Assembly (NCBI RefSeq): GCF_016756775.1
Contig: NZ_JAERMU010000003.1
Span: 62,001-126,000 of the forward strand
Reading direction: 5' to 3'
DNA from: Dryocola clanedunensis subsp. sulfonylureivorans
GTDB taxonomy: Bacteria; Pseudomonadota; Gammaproteobacteria; Enterobacterales; Enterobacteriaceae
Length of the DNA: 64,000 nucleotides
This document shows positions 1 to 9,078 of this stretch, one piece after another. A program made the position numbers and the translations under genes. Numbering within the stretch: the stretch's first letter is position 1; every line of letters starts with the position of its first letter. The notes beneath the pieces are model-generated. The model ran no database searches, was not told the DNA's origin, and saw only the letters and a list, made by a program, of their open reading frames with translations.

Positions 1-3000
1 GCTACCTGGATATCGACAAAATTCTCGCAGCGGCAAAACAGAGCGGCGCGCAGGCCATCTTTCCCGGCTACGGCTTCCTTTCTGAACGAGCCGAGTTCGC
101 ACAGGCCTGCGAAGAGGCCGGGATTGTCTTTATCGGCCCGACGGCGGCGCAGATCCGTGATTTTGGCCTGAAGCACTGCGCCCGGGATCTGGCCTTCAAA
201 GCCGATGTACCTATGACGCCGGGCACCGGGCTGCTGCTCACTATGCAGGAAGCGCAGCTGGCGGCGGCAGAAATTGGCTATCCGGTGATGCTGAAAACTA
301 CCGCTGGCGGAGGCGGCATCGGCCTTACCCGCTGTGACGATGAGGCAGGGCTGACGGAAGCCTGGGCCAGCGTAAAGCGCATGGGACAGCAGTTTTTCAG
401 CGACGATGGCGTCTTTATCGAGCGGTTTGTCGACCGGGCGCGCCATCTTGAAGTGCAGATCTTCGGCGATGGCAAAGGCAAAGTGGTGGCGCTTGGCGAG
501 CGCGACTGCTCGCTGCAGCGCCGCAACCAGAAAGTGGTGGAAGAAACCCCCGCGCCAAATCTGCCGCAGGCCACACGCGAGGCAATTCATGCCGCCGCAG
601 TTGCCCTGGGTGAATCCGTTAACTACCGCAGCGCGGGCACCGTGGAGTTTATCTACGATGCGGCTCGCGATGCGTTCTATTTCCTGGAAGTGAACACGCG
701 TTTACAGGTTGAGCATCCGGTTACCGAAATGGTCACCGGCCTGGATCTGATTGAGTGCATGGTAAACGTTGCCGCTGGCGTTACGCTGGACTGGCAACGC
801 CTCGCGCTGCCGCCAAAGGGCGCAGCGATTGAAGTGCGGATCTACGCCGAGGACGCGCTGAAAAACTTCCAGCCAGCTCCGGGCGTGCTGACGGACGTTT
901 GCTTCCCCGAGGATGTTCGCGTGGACGGCTGGGTGAGCACCGGCAGCGAAGTCAGCGCCTTCTATGACCCGATGATCGCCAAAGTGATCGTCCACGGTGA
1001 CGATCGCCAGCAGGCGTTAAGTAAACTGAACGAGGCGCTGGCGGCGACCCGTCTGCACGGCATCGCCACCAATCTGGACTACCTGCGCCAGATTGTTCAG
1101 CTGGCAGAATTCAAGGCCGGCGTGATGTGGACGCGCCTGCTGGATACGGTTGTCTACGAAGCCCATGCGATAGAAGTGCTGGAGCCGGGCACCTGGAGCA
1201 GCGTGCAGGACAGCCCTGGCCGCCTCGGCTACTGGGACATCGGCGTGCCGCCGTCCGGCCCGATGGACGACTTCGCCTTCCGTCTGGCAAACCGCATCGT
1301 TGGTAACCATCCTTCTGCCGCCGGGCTGGAGTTCACCCTGCAAGGCCCAACGCTGCGCTTCCATAGCGATGCGACTATTGCCCTGACCGGAGCAGACTGC
1401 CCGGCGACGCTGGACGATGAACCTGTTCCGTACTGGCAGCCGGTAATTATCAAGGCCGGACAAACGCTCAGGCTTGGCCGCGCCACCACGGGCTGCCGTA
1501 CCTACCTGGCCGTTCGCAACGGGCTGGACGTGCCGGTTTACCTCGGCAGCCGCTCCACCTTTGCGCTCGGGCAGTTTGGCGGCCACGCCGGGCGCACTTT
1601 GCGCGTCGCGGACGTGCTGGCAATTTCGCAGCCTAACCTGCCAGCCTGCACCACGCCTGCGCCTATCGCTTTGCCGCAGACGCCGGAACCGGCTGTTATC
1701 CCGCAGTACGATGAAGTCTGGGAAATCGGCGTGCTCTACGGCCCGCATGGTGCGCCGGACTTCTTCACCCCTGAATCCATGCGAACGTTCTTTGATGCGG
1801 AATGGCAGGTGCATTACAACTCCAACCGCCTCGGCGTGCGGCTGGTCGGGCCTAAGCCAGAATGGACGCGGGCCGACGGCGGCGAGGCCGGGCTGCATCC
1901 TTCCAACGTTCATGACTGCGAATACGCCATTGGCGCGGTGAACTTCACCGGCGACTTCCCGGTGATCCTGACGCGGGACGGGCCGAGCCTCGGGGGATTT
2001 GTCTGTCCGGTCACCATTGCTAAAGCGGAGCTGTGGAAGGTCGGGCAGGTGAAGCCGGGCGACCGCATTCGCTTCCACGCCATCACTTTTGAACACGCGC
2101 AGTCGCTGGAAATCGCGCAGGAGGTGGCGGTCACCAATCTACTTCACGTTGCCACGCTGCCGGACCTGCATCCGGGAATTTTGCCCGATACCACATCCAG
2201 CGCGGCGATCCTGGCTGAACTGCCCGCGCAGAGCGGCTTCCCCGCCGTGGTTTACCGCCAGGCTGGTGATAATTACGTGCTGATTGAGTACGGCGATCAG
2301 GTACTGGATCTGGCCCTGCGCCTGCGCATCTACCTGCTGATGAAGGCGATTAAGCAGGCCGACGTGAACGGCGTTGAAGAACTTTCGCCCGGCGTGCGGT
2401 CGCTGCAGGTGCGCTATGACAGCCAGCACATCTCCCAGACGCAGCTTTTGACGCTGTTGTTAGGGCTGGAGAAACAGCTCGGCGACGTCACAAAACTCAA
2501 AATTCCGTCGCGGATTGTGCATTTGCCGATGGCCTTCGAAGACAGCGCCACGCTGGCAGCCGTTGAGCGCTACAAAGAAACCGTTCGCGCAGATGCGCCG
2601 TGGCTGCCCAACAACGTCGATTTTATCCAGCGCACCAACGGGCTGGCGAGCCGCGACGAAGTGAAGCAGATCCTCTTCGACGCCAGCTATCTGGTGCTGG
2701 GCCTGGGCGATGTTTATCTCGGCGCGCCTTGTGCCGTGCCGCTGGATCCGCGCCACCGTTTACTCAGTTCTAAATACAACCCGGCCCGCACCTGGACCGC
2801 AGAAGGCACGGTCGGGATCGGCGGCATGTACATGTGCATCTACGGGATGGATTCGCCGGGCGGCTATCAGCTGGTCGGACGCACGGTGCCAATCTGGAAC
2901 AAGTTCCTCAAAAACGAGCAGTTTGGCGACGAGCCGTGGCTGCTGAAATTCTTTGACCAGGTGCGCTTCTACCCGGTAAGCGAAGACGAACTGACGGCAT

Positions 3001-3443
3001 TCCGCTCGGCCTTCAGGGAGGGGCGTGCGCAGGTTCGCGTTGAAGAGGTCGAGTTTGATTTTGCGCAGTACAGCCAGTTCCTGGAGGACAACGCCGAGGA
3101 TATCGCTGATTTCCGCAGTCGTCAGCAGCTTGCCTTTAACAGCGAGGTCGCCCACTGGAAAGAGCAGGAAAGCGCCGCCGTAGAAAGCGCAATGCAGGCG
3201 GAGCAGGATATTCTGGAGGATCAGGAGGGGCATCTTGTCAGCGCCGATCTGAACGGCAACATCTGGAAGATCCTGGTGGAGCCGGGCCAGAGGGTAAAAC
3301 AGGGCGAAGCGCTGATCGTGGTGGAAGCCATGAAGATGGAGCTGCTGGTCGCCGCGCCGTGCGACGGGACGGTAACGCGCATCAGCTGCCAGCAGGGCCG
3401 CCCCGTGGGGCCTGGGGACGCGCTGCTTTGGCTTGAAGCTTAA
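1..3443 (+). CDS. uca: Urea carboxylase, 5' end outside the window
   Basis: Biotin- and ATP-dependent carboxylation of urea to allophanate in the cytoplasm; a separate allophanate hydrolase would then release ammonia and CO2. The frame is open from base 3, so roughly 50-60 N-terminal residues are missing relative to the usual ~1200. In visible-residue numbering the biotin-carboxylase domain covers about 1-380 with the ATP-grasp loop AGGGGIG (101-107) and the motifs ERDCSLQRRNQK and EVNTRLQVEHPVTE. A KipA-type domain starts near 417 (PSGPMDDFAFRLANR), a KipI-type domain lies near 730-1000, and a biotinyl domain ends the protein with EAMKM and the biotin lysine at codon 3333-3335. This domain order separates urea carboxylase from acetyl-CoA or pyruvate carboxylases. 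No allophanate hydrolase follows, so it must lie upstream or elsewhere. The urt importer downstream supports the substrate. Confidence 0.93.
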   Translation, partial: YLDIDKILAAAKQSGAQAIFPGYGFLSERAEFAQACEEAGIVFIGPTAAQIRDFGLKHCARDLAFKADVPMTPGTGLLLTMQEAQLAAAEIGYPVMLKTTAGGGGIGLTRCDDEAGLTEAWASVKRMGQQFFSDDGVFIERFVDRARHLEVQIFGDGKGKVVALGERDCSLQRRNQKVVEETPAPNLPQATREAIHAAAVALGESVNYRSAGTVEFIYDAARDAFYFLEVNTRLQVEHPVTEMVTGLDLIECMVNVAAGVTLDWQRLALPPKGAAIEVRIYAEDALKNFQPAPGVLTDVCFPEDVRVDGWVSTGSEVSAFYDPMIAKVIVHGDDRQQALSKLNEALAATRLHGIATNLDYLRQIVQLAEFKAGVMWTRLLDTVVYEAHAIEVLEPGTWSSVQDSPGRLGYWDIGVPPSGPMDDFAFRLANRIVGNHPSAAGLEFTLQGPTLRFHSDATIALTGADCPATLDDEPVPYWQPVIIKAGQTLRLGRATTGCRTYLAVRNGLDVPVYLGSRSTFALGQFGGHAGRTLRVADVLAISQPNLPACTTPAPIALPQTPEPAVIPQYDEVWEIGVLYGPHGAPDFFTPESMRTFFDAEWQVHYNSNRLGVRLVGPKPEWTRADGGEAGLHPSNVHDCEYAIGAVNFTGDFPVILTRDGPSLGGFVCPVTIAKAELWKVGQVKPGDRIRFHAITFEHAQSLEIAQEVAVTNLLHVATLPDLHPGILPDTTSSAAILAELPAQSGFPAVVYRQAGDNYVLIEYGDQVLDLALRLRIYLLMKAIKQADVNGVEELSPGVRSLQVRYDSQHISQTQLLTLLLGLEKQLGDVTKLKIPSRIVHLPMAFEDSATLAAVERYKETVRADAPWLPNNVDFIQRTNGLASRDEVKQILFDASYLVLGLGDVYLGAPCAVPLDPRHRLLSSKYNPARTWTAEGTVGIGGMYMCIYGMDSPGGYQLVGRTVPIWNKFLKNEQFGDEPWLLKFFDQVRFYPVSEDELTAFRSAFREGRAQVRVEEVEFDFAQYSQFLEDNAEDIADFRSRQQLAFNSEVAHWKEQESAAVESAMQAEQDILEDQEGHLVSADLNGNIWKILVEPGQRVKQGEALIVVEAMKMELLVAAPCDGTVTRISCQQGRPVGPGDALLWLEA

Positions 3444-3444
3444 C

Positions 3445-3475
3445 GGTGGATGACGCTGCGCTTATCCACCCTACG
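3445..3475 (+). repeat. REP-like palindrome
   Basis: GGTGGAT and ATCCACC arms enclose GACGCTGCGCTT, followed by CTAC. The same pattern recurs, in either orientation, between several genes of this window and matches the general form of enterobacterial REP/BIME units. It starts 2 bases after the urea carboxylase stop codon. Confidence 0.6.
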
Positions 3476-3513
3476 GCTGGCGGAAAAGTGCGCGTCTTCC
3501 GCACGGGGAAACT

Positions 3514-4200
3514 ATGCAAATCACTAAAAAACCAGAAGGCATCGCAGAGCGCATCTACCGCCAGCTGAAACAGGAGATCTTCGATTTCCAGCTGCTGCCG
3601 GGGGATCGCTTCAGCGAAAACGATATCGCAAGGCGGCTGGACGCCAGCCGTACCCCGGTGCGCCAGGCGCTGTACGCCCTGGAGCAGGAAGGATACGTCG
3701 GAGTGCAGCCCCGCAGCGGCTGGCAGATCAAAGCGGTGGATTTTGACTACCTGGAATCGCTCTACGACCTGCGGATTGTGCTGGAGCTTGAAGCGGTGAA
3801 GCGGCTGTGTGCGCTGCCGCCGGAGGTGAAGCCGCTGCCGCTGCAGATGCTGAAGCACTTCTGGATTGACTCTCCGCAGCTGGCGGACGGCGGCGAGGTT
3901 GCCAGTCACGACGAGGCGTTTCACATGACGCTGGTAGATGCAGCGGGGAACCCTGAAATGGCGCGGGTTCACCGGGACATCACCGAAAAAATTCGTATCG
4001 TGCGACGGCTGGATTTTACCCAGCGGCCACGCGTCAGCGCGACGTATCACGAGCACGGGCAGATTTTGCTCGCCATTTTAGGCCGTCATTTTCAGGAGGC
4101 GCAGAGCCGTTTACACGACCACATTGCCGCAAGTCAGAAAGAGGTTCGTCAGATTACTCTCCATATGCTTCAGCAGGCGAAGCGTGGGGTTTTTCCTTAA
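3514..4200 (+). CDS. GntR-family (FCD/FadR-type) transcriptional regulator
   Basis: A 228-residue DNA-binding regulator. The N-terminal winged helix-turn-helix (about residues 8-72) contains PGDRFSENDIARRLDASRTPVRQALYALEQEG, typical of GntR proteins. The C-terminal all-helical FCD ligand domain (about 85-215) carries the acid/histidine pattern DEAFH, YHEH and a later H that binds metal in this family. A GGGG run sits 6-9 bases before the ATG. It lies between urea carboxylase and urtA in the same direction, with only 19 bases to urtA, so it is very probably the local regulator of urea uptake and use. The effector (urea or allophanate) is inference; no operator could be assigned. Confidence 0.85.
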   Translation: MQITKKPEGIAERIYRQLKQEIFDFQLLPGDRFSENDIARRLDASRTPVRQALYALEQEGYVGVQPRSGWQIKAVDFDYLESLYDLRIVLELEAVKRLCALPPEVKPLPLQMLKHFWIDSPQLADGGEVASHDEAFHMTLVDAAGNPEMARVHRDITEKIRIVRRLDFTQRPRVSATYHEHGQILLAILGRHFQEAQSRLHDHIAASQKEVRQITLHMLQQAKRGVFP

Positions 4201-4219
4201 TACTTTTGGAGTGACAACT

Positions 4220-5491
4220 ATGCACCGTCGTACCTTTGTTAAAGCTTTTGCGCTCTCTGCCTCCGTTATCAGCATGGGGCTGGCGTTCAGCGCGCAGGCC
4301 GCCGACACCATCAAAGTCGGCATTATGCACTCGCTGTCCGGCACCATGGCCATCTCTGAAACGCCGCTGAAGGACGTGGCGCTGATGACCATCGCGGACA
4401 TTAACGCGAAGGGCGGCGTGCTGGGAAAACAGCTGGAGCCGGTAGTGGTCGATCCGGCCTCTAACTGGCCGCTGTTTGCAGAAAAAGCGCGCCAGCTGCT
4501 GAGCCAGGATAAGGCGGCGGTGGTCTTTGGCTGCTGGACGTCGGTGTCGCGCAAATCCGTGCTGCCGGTATTTGAGGAGCTGAACGGCCTGCTGTTCTAC
4601 CCGGTGCAGTACGAAGGGGAAGAGATGTCGCCAAACGTGTTCTACACCGGCGCGGCACCTAACCAGCAGGCTATTCCGGCGGTGGAATACCTGATGAGCG
4701 AGGACGGCGGGGAGGCGAAACGCTTCTTCCTGCTGGGCACTGACTACGTTTATCCACGCACCACCAACAAAATTCTGCGCGCGTTCCTGCATTCCAAAGG
4801 CGTTCAGGACAAGGATATCGAAGAGGTCTACACGCCGTTTGGCTACAGCGATTACCAGACCATCGTATCCAATATCAAAAAATTCTCCGCCGGTGGCAAA
4901 ACCGCGGTGATCTCCACCATCAACGGTGACTCCAACGTGCCGTTCTATAAAGAGCTGGCTAACCAGGGCCTTAAAGCAACGGACGTGCCCGTCGTGGCGT
5001 TCTCCGTAGGGGAAGAGGAGCTGCGCGGCATCGACACCAAACCGCTGGTGGGCAACCTTGCCGCGTGGAACTACTTCGAGTCCGTGGATAACCCAACCAA
5101 CAAGCAGTTTGTCGCCGAGTGGAAGGCCTACGCCAAAGCCCACAAGCTGCCGAACGCCGACACCGTGGTGACCAACGATCCGATGGAAGCAACCTACGTC
5201 GGCATTCATATGTGGGTGCAGGCGGTAGAAAAAGCGGGCACGACGGACGTGGATAAAGTCCGCGAAGCGATGGCTGGACAGACCTTTAAGGCACCTTCCG
5301 GCTTCACGCTGACCATGGATGCCACCAACCATCACCTGCACAAACCGGTGATGATTGGCGAAATCGAAAATAACGGCCAGTTCAACGTGGTGTGGCAGAC
5401 CGAAGGCCCGGTTCGCGCCCAGCCGTGGAGCCCGTTTATCACCGGCAACGACAAGAAATCTGACGCGCCCGTGAAGACCGCGAGCAACTGA
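4220..5491 (+). CDS. urtA: Urea ABC transporter, periplasmic urea-binding protein
   Basis: Periplasmic receptor of the high-affinity urea importer UrtABCDE. The start is the ATG with GGAG 8 bases upstream; the open frame runs further upstream but only this start gives a signal peptide (basic MHRRTFVK, hydrophobic core, cleavage after SAQAA). The mature part begins DTIKVGIMHSLSGTMAISE and has the branched-chain-type fold with the UrtA/FmdD hallmarks FGCWTSVSRKSVLPVFEE and YPVQYEGEEMSPNVFYTGA. The 423-residue length fits the family. It follows the GntR gene by 19 bases and heads the transporter genes. The amide-binding homologue FmdD is the main alternative, but the urea carboxylase context argues for urea. 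Confidence 0.95.
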   Translation: MHRRTFVKAFALSASVISMGLAFSAQAADTIKVGIMHSLSGTMAISETPLKDVALMTIADINAKGGVLGKQLEPVVVDPASNWPLFAEKARQLLSQDKAAVVFGCWTSVSRKSVLPVFEELNGLLFYPVQYEGEEMSPNVFYTGAAPNQQAIPAVEYLMSEDGGEAKRFFLLGTDYVYPRTTNKILRAFLHSKGVQDKDIEEVYTPFGYSDYQTIVSNIKKFSAGGKTAVISTINGDSNVPFYKELANQGLKATDVPVVAFSVGEEELRGIDTKPLVGNLAAWNYFESVDNPTNKQFVAEWKAYAKAHKLPNADTVVTNDPMEATYVGIHMWVQAVEKAGTTDVDKVREAMAGQTFKAPSGFTLTMDATNHHLHKPVMIGEIENNGQFNVVWQTEGPVRAQPWSPFITGNDKKSDAPVKTASN

Positions 5492-5520
5492 GTCAGACCC
5501 GACGGGAGGCGCTGCGCCGT

Positions 5521-5550
5521 GTAGGGTGAATAAGCGCAGCGCCATCCACC
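5521..5550 (-). repeat. REP-like palindrome
   Basis: On the minus strand this reads GGTGGATGGCGCTGCGCTTA followed by an imperfect ATTCACC arm and CTAC, matching the repeat after the urea carboxylase gene in the opposite orientation. It fills the urtA-urtB gap just before the urtB ribosome-binding site and may protect or attenuate the operon mRNA. Confidence 0.55.
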
Positions 5551-5569
5551 AAAAAAACAGGAGACGACC

Positions 5570-7135
5570 ATGAAACTAGTCCGCTGGCTGCTTATCGTAG
5601 CCTGGCTGCTGCCGTGTTTCGCCCGCGCGGGGGATGCCGAAGATTTTGCGGCGGCTAACCGCAGCCAGCAGGCTAAGCTGCTGCAAAGCTGGGCCGCCGC
5701 ACCTGACGCCGCTCGTCTGCCGCTGCTTAGCGCACTTGCGCAGGAGAATCTGGTCACTGACGAGCAGCACCACGCGTTTGCGCAGAATGACGCCGCGCTG
5801 TCGCCGTTGGGTGACGTCAAATCCCCGGTCGGAGAGGTAAAAAAACTCCGCCTCACCAACCGCCTTCGCGTTCTGGCGGGCAGCGCGCTGGCCAGTCATC
5901 GCTTAGTAAGTGACAACGTAACGGAAAGGTTAAAGGCGGCAAAGGCACTTCAGCGCGATGCCGACCTCGACCTTCTTCCACTGCTGGAACAAAGACTTAA
6001 GGTCGAAGAGGAAGGCGATGTTCGAGCTGCTCTCGAGGGAGCCATAGCCCGGCTCCAGCTGGCAAGCCCGGAGGCAAAGACCAGGCTCAGCGCCGTTGAG
6101 CTGCTGGGGCATTCCGCTGACCCGGATACCCAGGCGTTGCTCAAGCCGCTAACAAACCCGCAGGCTGAGCCTGACGAACAGGTCCGAAAGGCGGCGGATG
6201 AGGGGCTGCAAAAAATCCAGCACCGGCTGATGCTGGGTGACATCATGGGGCAGGCGTTCATGGGCTTATCCCTCGGCTCGATTCTACTGCTGGCGGCGCT
6301 GGGCCTGGCGATTACCTACGGCCTGCTGGGCGTTATCAATATGGCCCACGGCGAAATGCTGATGCTGGGCGCCTATTCTGCATGGCTGGTACAGACCGCC
6401 TTCCAGCACTACGCGCCCGCCTGGCTGACCTTCTACCCGGTTGTGGCGCTGCCGGTCGCCTTTGCGATTACCGGCGGGATAGGTATGGCACTGGAGCGCA
6501 CGGTTATCCGCCATTTATATGGCCGCCCGCTGGAGACGCTGCTGGCGACGTGGGGCATCAGCCTGATGCTGATTCAGATTGTGCGGATGGTGTTCGGCGC
6601 GCAGAACATGGAGGTGGCTAACCCGGCGTGGCTTTCCGGCGGCGTAGAGGTATTGCCGAATCTTATCCTGCCGTGGAACCGTTTAGTGGTGCTGGGCTTT
6701 GTGATGCTGGTGCTGCTGTTCACTTGGCTGCTGCTCAATAAAACCCGGCTGGGCATGAACGTGCGGGCCGTGACGCAAAACCGCGCCATGGCGGCCTGCT
6801 GCGGCGTGCCTACCGGGCGCGTCGATATGCTGGCGTTTGGCCTCGGCTCCGGGATTGCCGGGCTGGGCGGCGTGGCGCTTTCGCAGCTCGGCAACGTCGG
6901 GCCGGAGCTGGGCCAGGGCTATATCATCGACTCTTTCCTGGTGGTGGTGCTCGGCGGTGTCGGGCAGCTTGCCGGCAGCGTTGCCGCCGCCTTTGGTCTG
7001 GGCATCTTCAACAAAATCCTCGAGCCGCAGATTGGCGCGGTGCTGGGGAAAATCCTCATCCTTGTGCTGATTATTCTGTTTATCCAGAAGCGTCCGCAGG
7101 GCCTGTTCGCGCTGAAAGGGAGGGTAGCTGACTGA
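5570..7135 (+). CDS. urtB: Urea ABC transporter permease UrtB
   Basis: Inner-membrane permease of the urea importer, LivH-like. AGGAG stands 6 bases before the ATG. Residues 1-22 form a signal peptide (MKLVRWLLIVAWLLPCFARA). A helical, charged, probably periplasmic region of about 190 residues follows, then a LivH-type permease domain from about residue 225 with many membrane segments (starting GQAFMGLSLGSILLLAALGL) and GVINMAHGEMLMLGAYSAW and GYIIDSFLVVVLGGVGQLAGS. The long N-terminal extension is a known feature of UrtB and separates it from amino-acid LivH proteins. The stop codon shares one base with the urtC start (TGATG), so the two are translationally coupled. Confidence 0.94.
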   Translation: MKLVRWLLIVAWLLPCFARAGDAEDFAAANRSQQAKLLQSWAAAPDAARLPLLSALAQENLVTDEQHHAFAQNDAALSPLGDVKSPVGEVKKLRLTNRLRVLAGSALASHRLVSDNVTERLKAAKALQRDADLDLLPLLEQRLKVEEEGDVRAALEGAIARLQLASPEAKTRLSAVELLGHSADPDTQALLKPLTNPQAEPDEQVRKAADEGLQKIQHRLMLGDIMGQAFMGLSLGSILLLAALGLAITYGLLGVINMAHGEMLMLGAYSAWLVQTAFQHYAPAWLTFYPVVALPVAFAITGGIGMALERTVIRHLYGRPLETLLATWGISLMLIQIVRMVFGAQNMEVANPAWLSGGVEVLPNLILPWNRLVVLGFVMLVLLFTWLLLNKTRLGMNVRAVTQNRAMAACCGVPTGRVDMLAFGLGSGIAGLGGVALSQLGNVGPELGQGYIIDSFLVVVLGGVGQLAGSVAAAFGLGIFNKILEPQIGAVLGKILILVLIILFIQKRPQGLFALKGRVAD

Positions 7136-8208
7136 TGAGCCTGCCGCTGACTTTAACCGTGACCCGCCGCGCGCCTCGTTTTAGCCTGGTGCTGGGAACG
7201 CTGCTGGTGGCGCTACTGCTGACGCTGCCGTTTTTAACGCTGCTGCCCGCCGGGCATCCGCTGAGCTTATCGACATACACGTTAACGCTGGTGGGCAAAA
7301 TACTCTGCTACGCCACGGTGGCCGTGGCGCTGGATCTGGTCTGGGGCTACGCCGGGCTGCTTTCGCTCGGGCACGGCATTTTCTTCGCCCTGGGCGGCTA
7401 CGCGATGGGGATGTACCTGATGCGGCAGGCCGCAGGCGACGGGCTGCCCGCGTTTATGTCGTTTCTCTCCTGGAGCGAACTGCCGTGGTTCTGGTGGGGA
7501 ACACAGCACTTCGCCTGGGCAATGGCGCTGGTCGTGCTGGCGCCGGGGCTGCTGGCGCTGGTATTCGGCTTCTTTGCCTTCCGCTCGAAAATCAAAGGCG
7601 TGTATTTCTCAATCATGACCCAGGCGCTGACCTATGCGGGGATGCTGCTGTTCTTTCGTAACGAAACCGGCTTTGGCGGCAACAACGGCTTTACCGGGTT
7701 TACCACGCTGCTGGGGATGCCGATCACCGCGACCAGCACGCGCATCGGGCTGTTCATCGCCACGGTGATCCTGCTGATCGCCTCGTTGGGCATTGGTTTT
7801 GCCCTTGCACGCAGCAAGTTTGGCCGCGTGCTGACGGCCGTGCGCGATGCGGAAAACCGGCTGGTGTTCTGCGGATACGATCCGCGAGGTTTCAAACTGC
7901 TTGTCTGGACGTTATCCGCCGTGCTTTGTGGCCTGGCTGGCGCGCTGTACGTGCCGCAGGTGGGGATCATCAACCCTGGCGAAATGTCGCCGACTAATTC
8001 CATCGAGGCGGCAATCTGGGTGGCGCTGGGCGGGCGCGGCACGCTGATTGGCCCCATTCTCGGTGCGGGGCTGGTCAACGGCGCGAAAAGCTACTTCACC
8101 ATGGCGGTGCCGGAATACTGGCAGCTGTTCCTCGGGCTGATTTTTATCGTCGTTACGCTGTTCCTGCCGCGCGGCGTCATCGGATTACTGCGCAGGAGGG
8201 ATAAATAA
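7135..8208 (+). CDS. urtC: Urea ABC transporter permease UrtC
   Basis: Second inner-membrane permease of the urea importer, LivM-like, 357 residues. About ten hydrophobic segments are visible. Typical motifs are WGYAGLLSLGHGIFFALGGYAMGMYL near residue 65, GVYFSIMTQALTYA and NRLVFCGYDPRGFKLLVW, followed by the conserved end-domain GRGTLIGPILGAGLVNGAKSYF. It overlaps urtB by one base at its start and urtD by one base at its end, indicating coupled translation of the membrane and ATPase subunits. Confidence 0.94.
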   Translation: MSLPLTLTVTRRAPRFSLVLGTLLVALLLTLPFLTLLPAGHPLSLSTYTLTLVGKILCYATVAVALDLVWGYAGLLSLGHGIFFALGGYAMGMYLMRQAAGDGLPAFMSFLSWSELPWFWWGTQHFAWAMALVVLAPGLLALVFGFFAFRSKIKGVYFSIMTQALTYAGMLLFFRNETGFGGNNGFTGFTTLLGMPITATSTRIGLFIATVILLIASLGIGFALARSKFGRVLTAVRDAENRLVFCGYDPRGFKLLVWTLSAVLCGLAGALYVPQVGIINPGEMSPTNSIEAAIWVALGGRGTLIGPILGAGLVNGAKSYFTMAVPEYWQLFLGLIFIVVTLFLPRGVIGLLRRRDK

Positions 8209-9005
8209 TGCAGCCAGGCGAACCGCTGTTTACCCGTCAGCACCTGACGGACCGCTACCGCGACCAGACGGATCCGATCCTGATGCTTGAAAACATCAAC
8301 GTGAATTTTGATGGTTTCCAGGCGCTGACGAACCTGTCGCTGAACATTGGCGTGGGCGAGCTGCGCTGCGTGATTGGCCCGAACGGCGCGGGGAAAACCA
8401 CGCTGATGGACGTCATCACCGGTAAAACGAAGCCGCAGACGGGTAAGGCATTTTACGACCAGTCTACGGATTTAATGCGCCTGGAGCCTGCCGATATTGC
8501 CAGGTGCGGAATAGGGCGCAAGTTTCAGAAGCCAACGGTTTTTGAAGCGCTGACGGTGTTCGAAAACCTGGAGATTGCGCAGAAAGCGGATAAATCCGTC
8601 TGGGCAAGCCTGAAGGCAAAGCTCAGTTCAGAGCAGCGCGACCGCATTGACGAAATGCTCACCACGCTGCGCCTGAGCGCCGAACGTAACCGCCAGGCGG
8701 GGCTGCTGTCCCACGGGCAGAAACAGTTTCTGGAAATCGGCATGCTGCTGGTGCAGGAGCCTCATTTGCTGCTGCTGGACGAACCCGCAGCGGGGATGAC
8801 CGACGCGGAAACGGAATACACCGCAGAATTATTCAAAAACCTCGCGGGCAAGCATTCCCTGATGGTGGTGGAGCATGACATGGGCTTCGTTGAAACCATC
8901 GCCGACCACGTAACGGTATTACACCAGGGTCAGGTGCTGGCGGAGGGATCGCTGCGCGAAGTGCAGGCCAACGATCGGGTGATAGAAGTTTATCTGGGGC
9001 GATAA
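8208..9005 (+). CDS. urtD: Urea ABC transporter ATP-binding protein UrtD
   Basis: Cytoplasmic ATPase of the urea importer, LivG-like, 265 residues. The ATG overlaps the urtC stop (TAATG) and AGGAGG lies 8 bases upstream. Walker A is GPNGAGKTT, the Q-loop region RKFQKPTVFEALTVFENL, the signature LLSHGQKQFLEIGM (SHGQ in place of the usual SGGQ), Walker B LLLLDEPAAGM and the switch histidine in VVEHDMGFVE. The SHGQ signature and the N-terminal extension before the ABC core are seen in UrtD proteins as I know them. Confidence 0.94.
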   Translation: MQPGEPLFTRQHLTDRYRDQTDPILMLENINVNFDGFQALTNLSLNIGVGELRCVIGPNGAGKTTLMDVITGKTKPQTGKAFYDQSTDLMRLEPADIARCGIGRKFQKPTVFEALTVFENLEIAQKADKSVWASLKAKLSSEQRDRIDEMLTTLRLSAERNRQAGLLSHGQKQFLEIGMLLVQEPHLLLLDEPAAGMTDAETEYTAELFKNLAGKHSLMVVEHDMGFVETIADHVTVLHQGQVLAEGSLREVQANDRVIEVYLGR

Positions 9006-9012
9006 AAATTAT

Positions 9013-9064
9013 GGCGGATGGCGCTGGTTTTATTGCAGGGCGGATAAGCGCAGCGTCATCCGCC
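9013..9064. repeat. Paired REP-like units (BIME-type)
   Basis: Two REP-like units in opposite orientation fill the urtD-urtE gap: GGCGGATGGCGCTGG near 9013-9027 and GGCGGATAAGCGCAGCGTCA plus its closing arm to 9064. Such a structure between operon genes may stabilise upstream mRNA or reduce urtE expression. Confidence 0.55.
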
Positions 9065-9078
9065 GAAAGGAGTAATCA

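Noticed and set aside
1017-2096. Long minus-strand open frame (359 codons) inside urea carboxylase
   Set aside because: Exact antisense of a well-conserved enzyme, low-complexity Arg/Gly-rich product, no ribosome-binding site or family motif; a by-product of GC-rich codon use.
4154-5545. Long minus-strand open frame (463 codons) opposite urtA
   Set aside because: Antisense of a clear UrtA; product is His/Arg/Val-rich with no recognisable domain.
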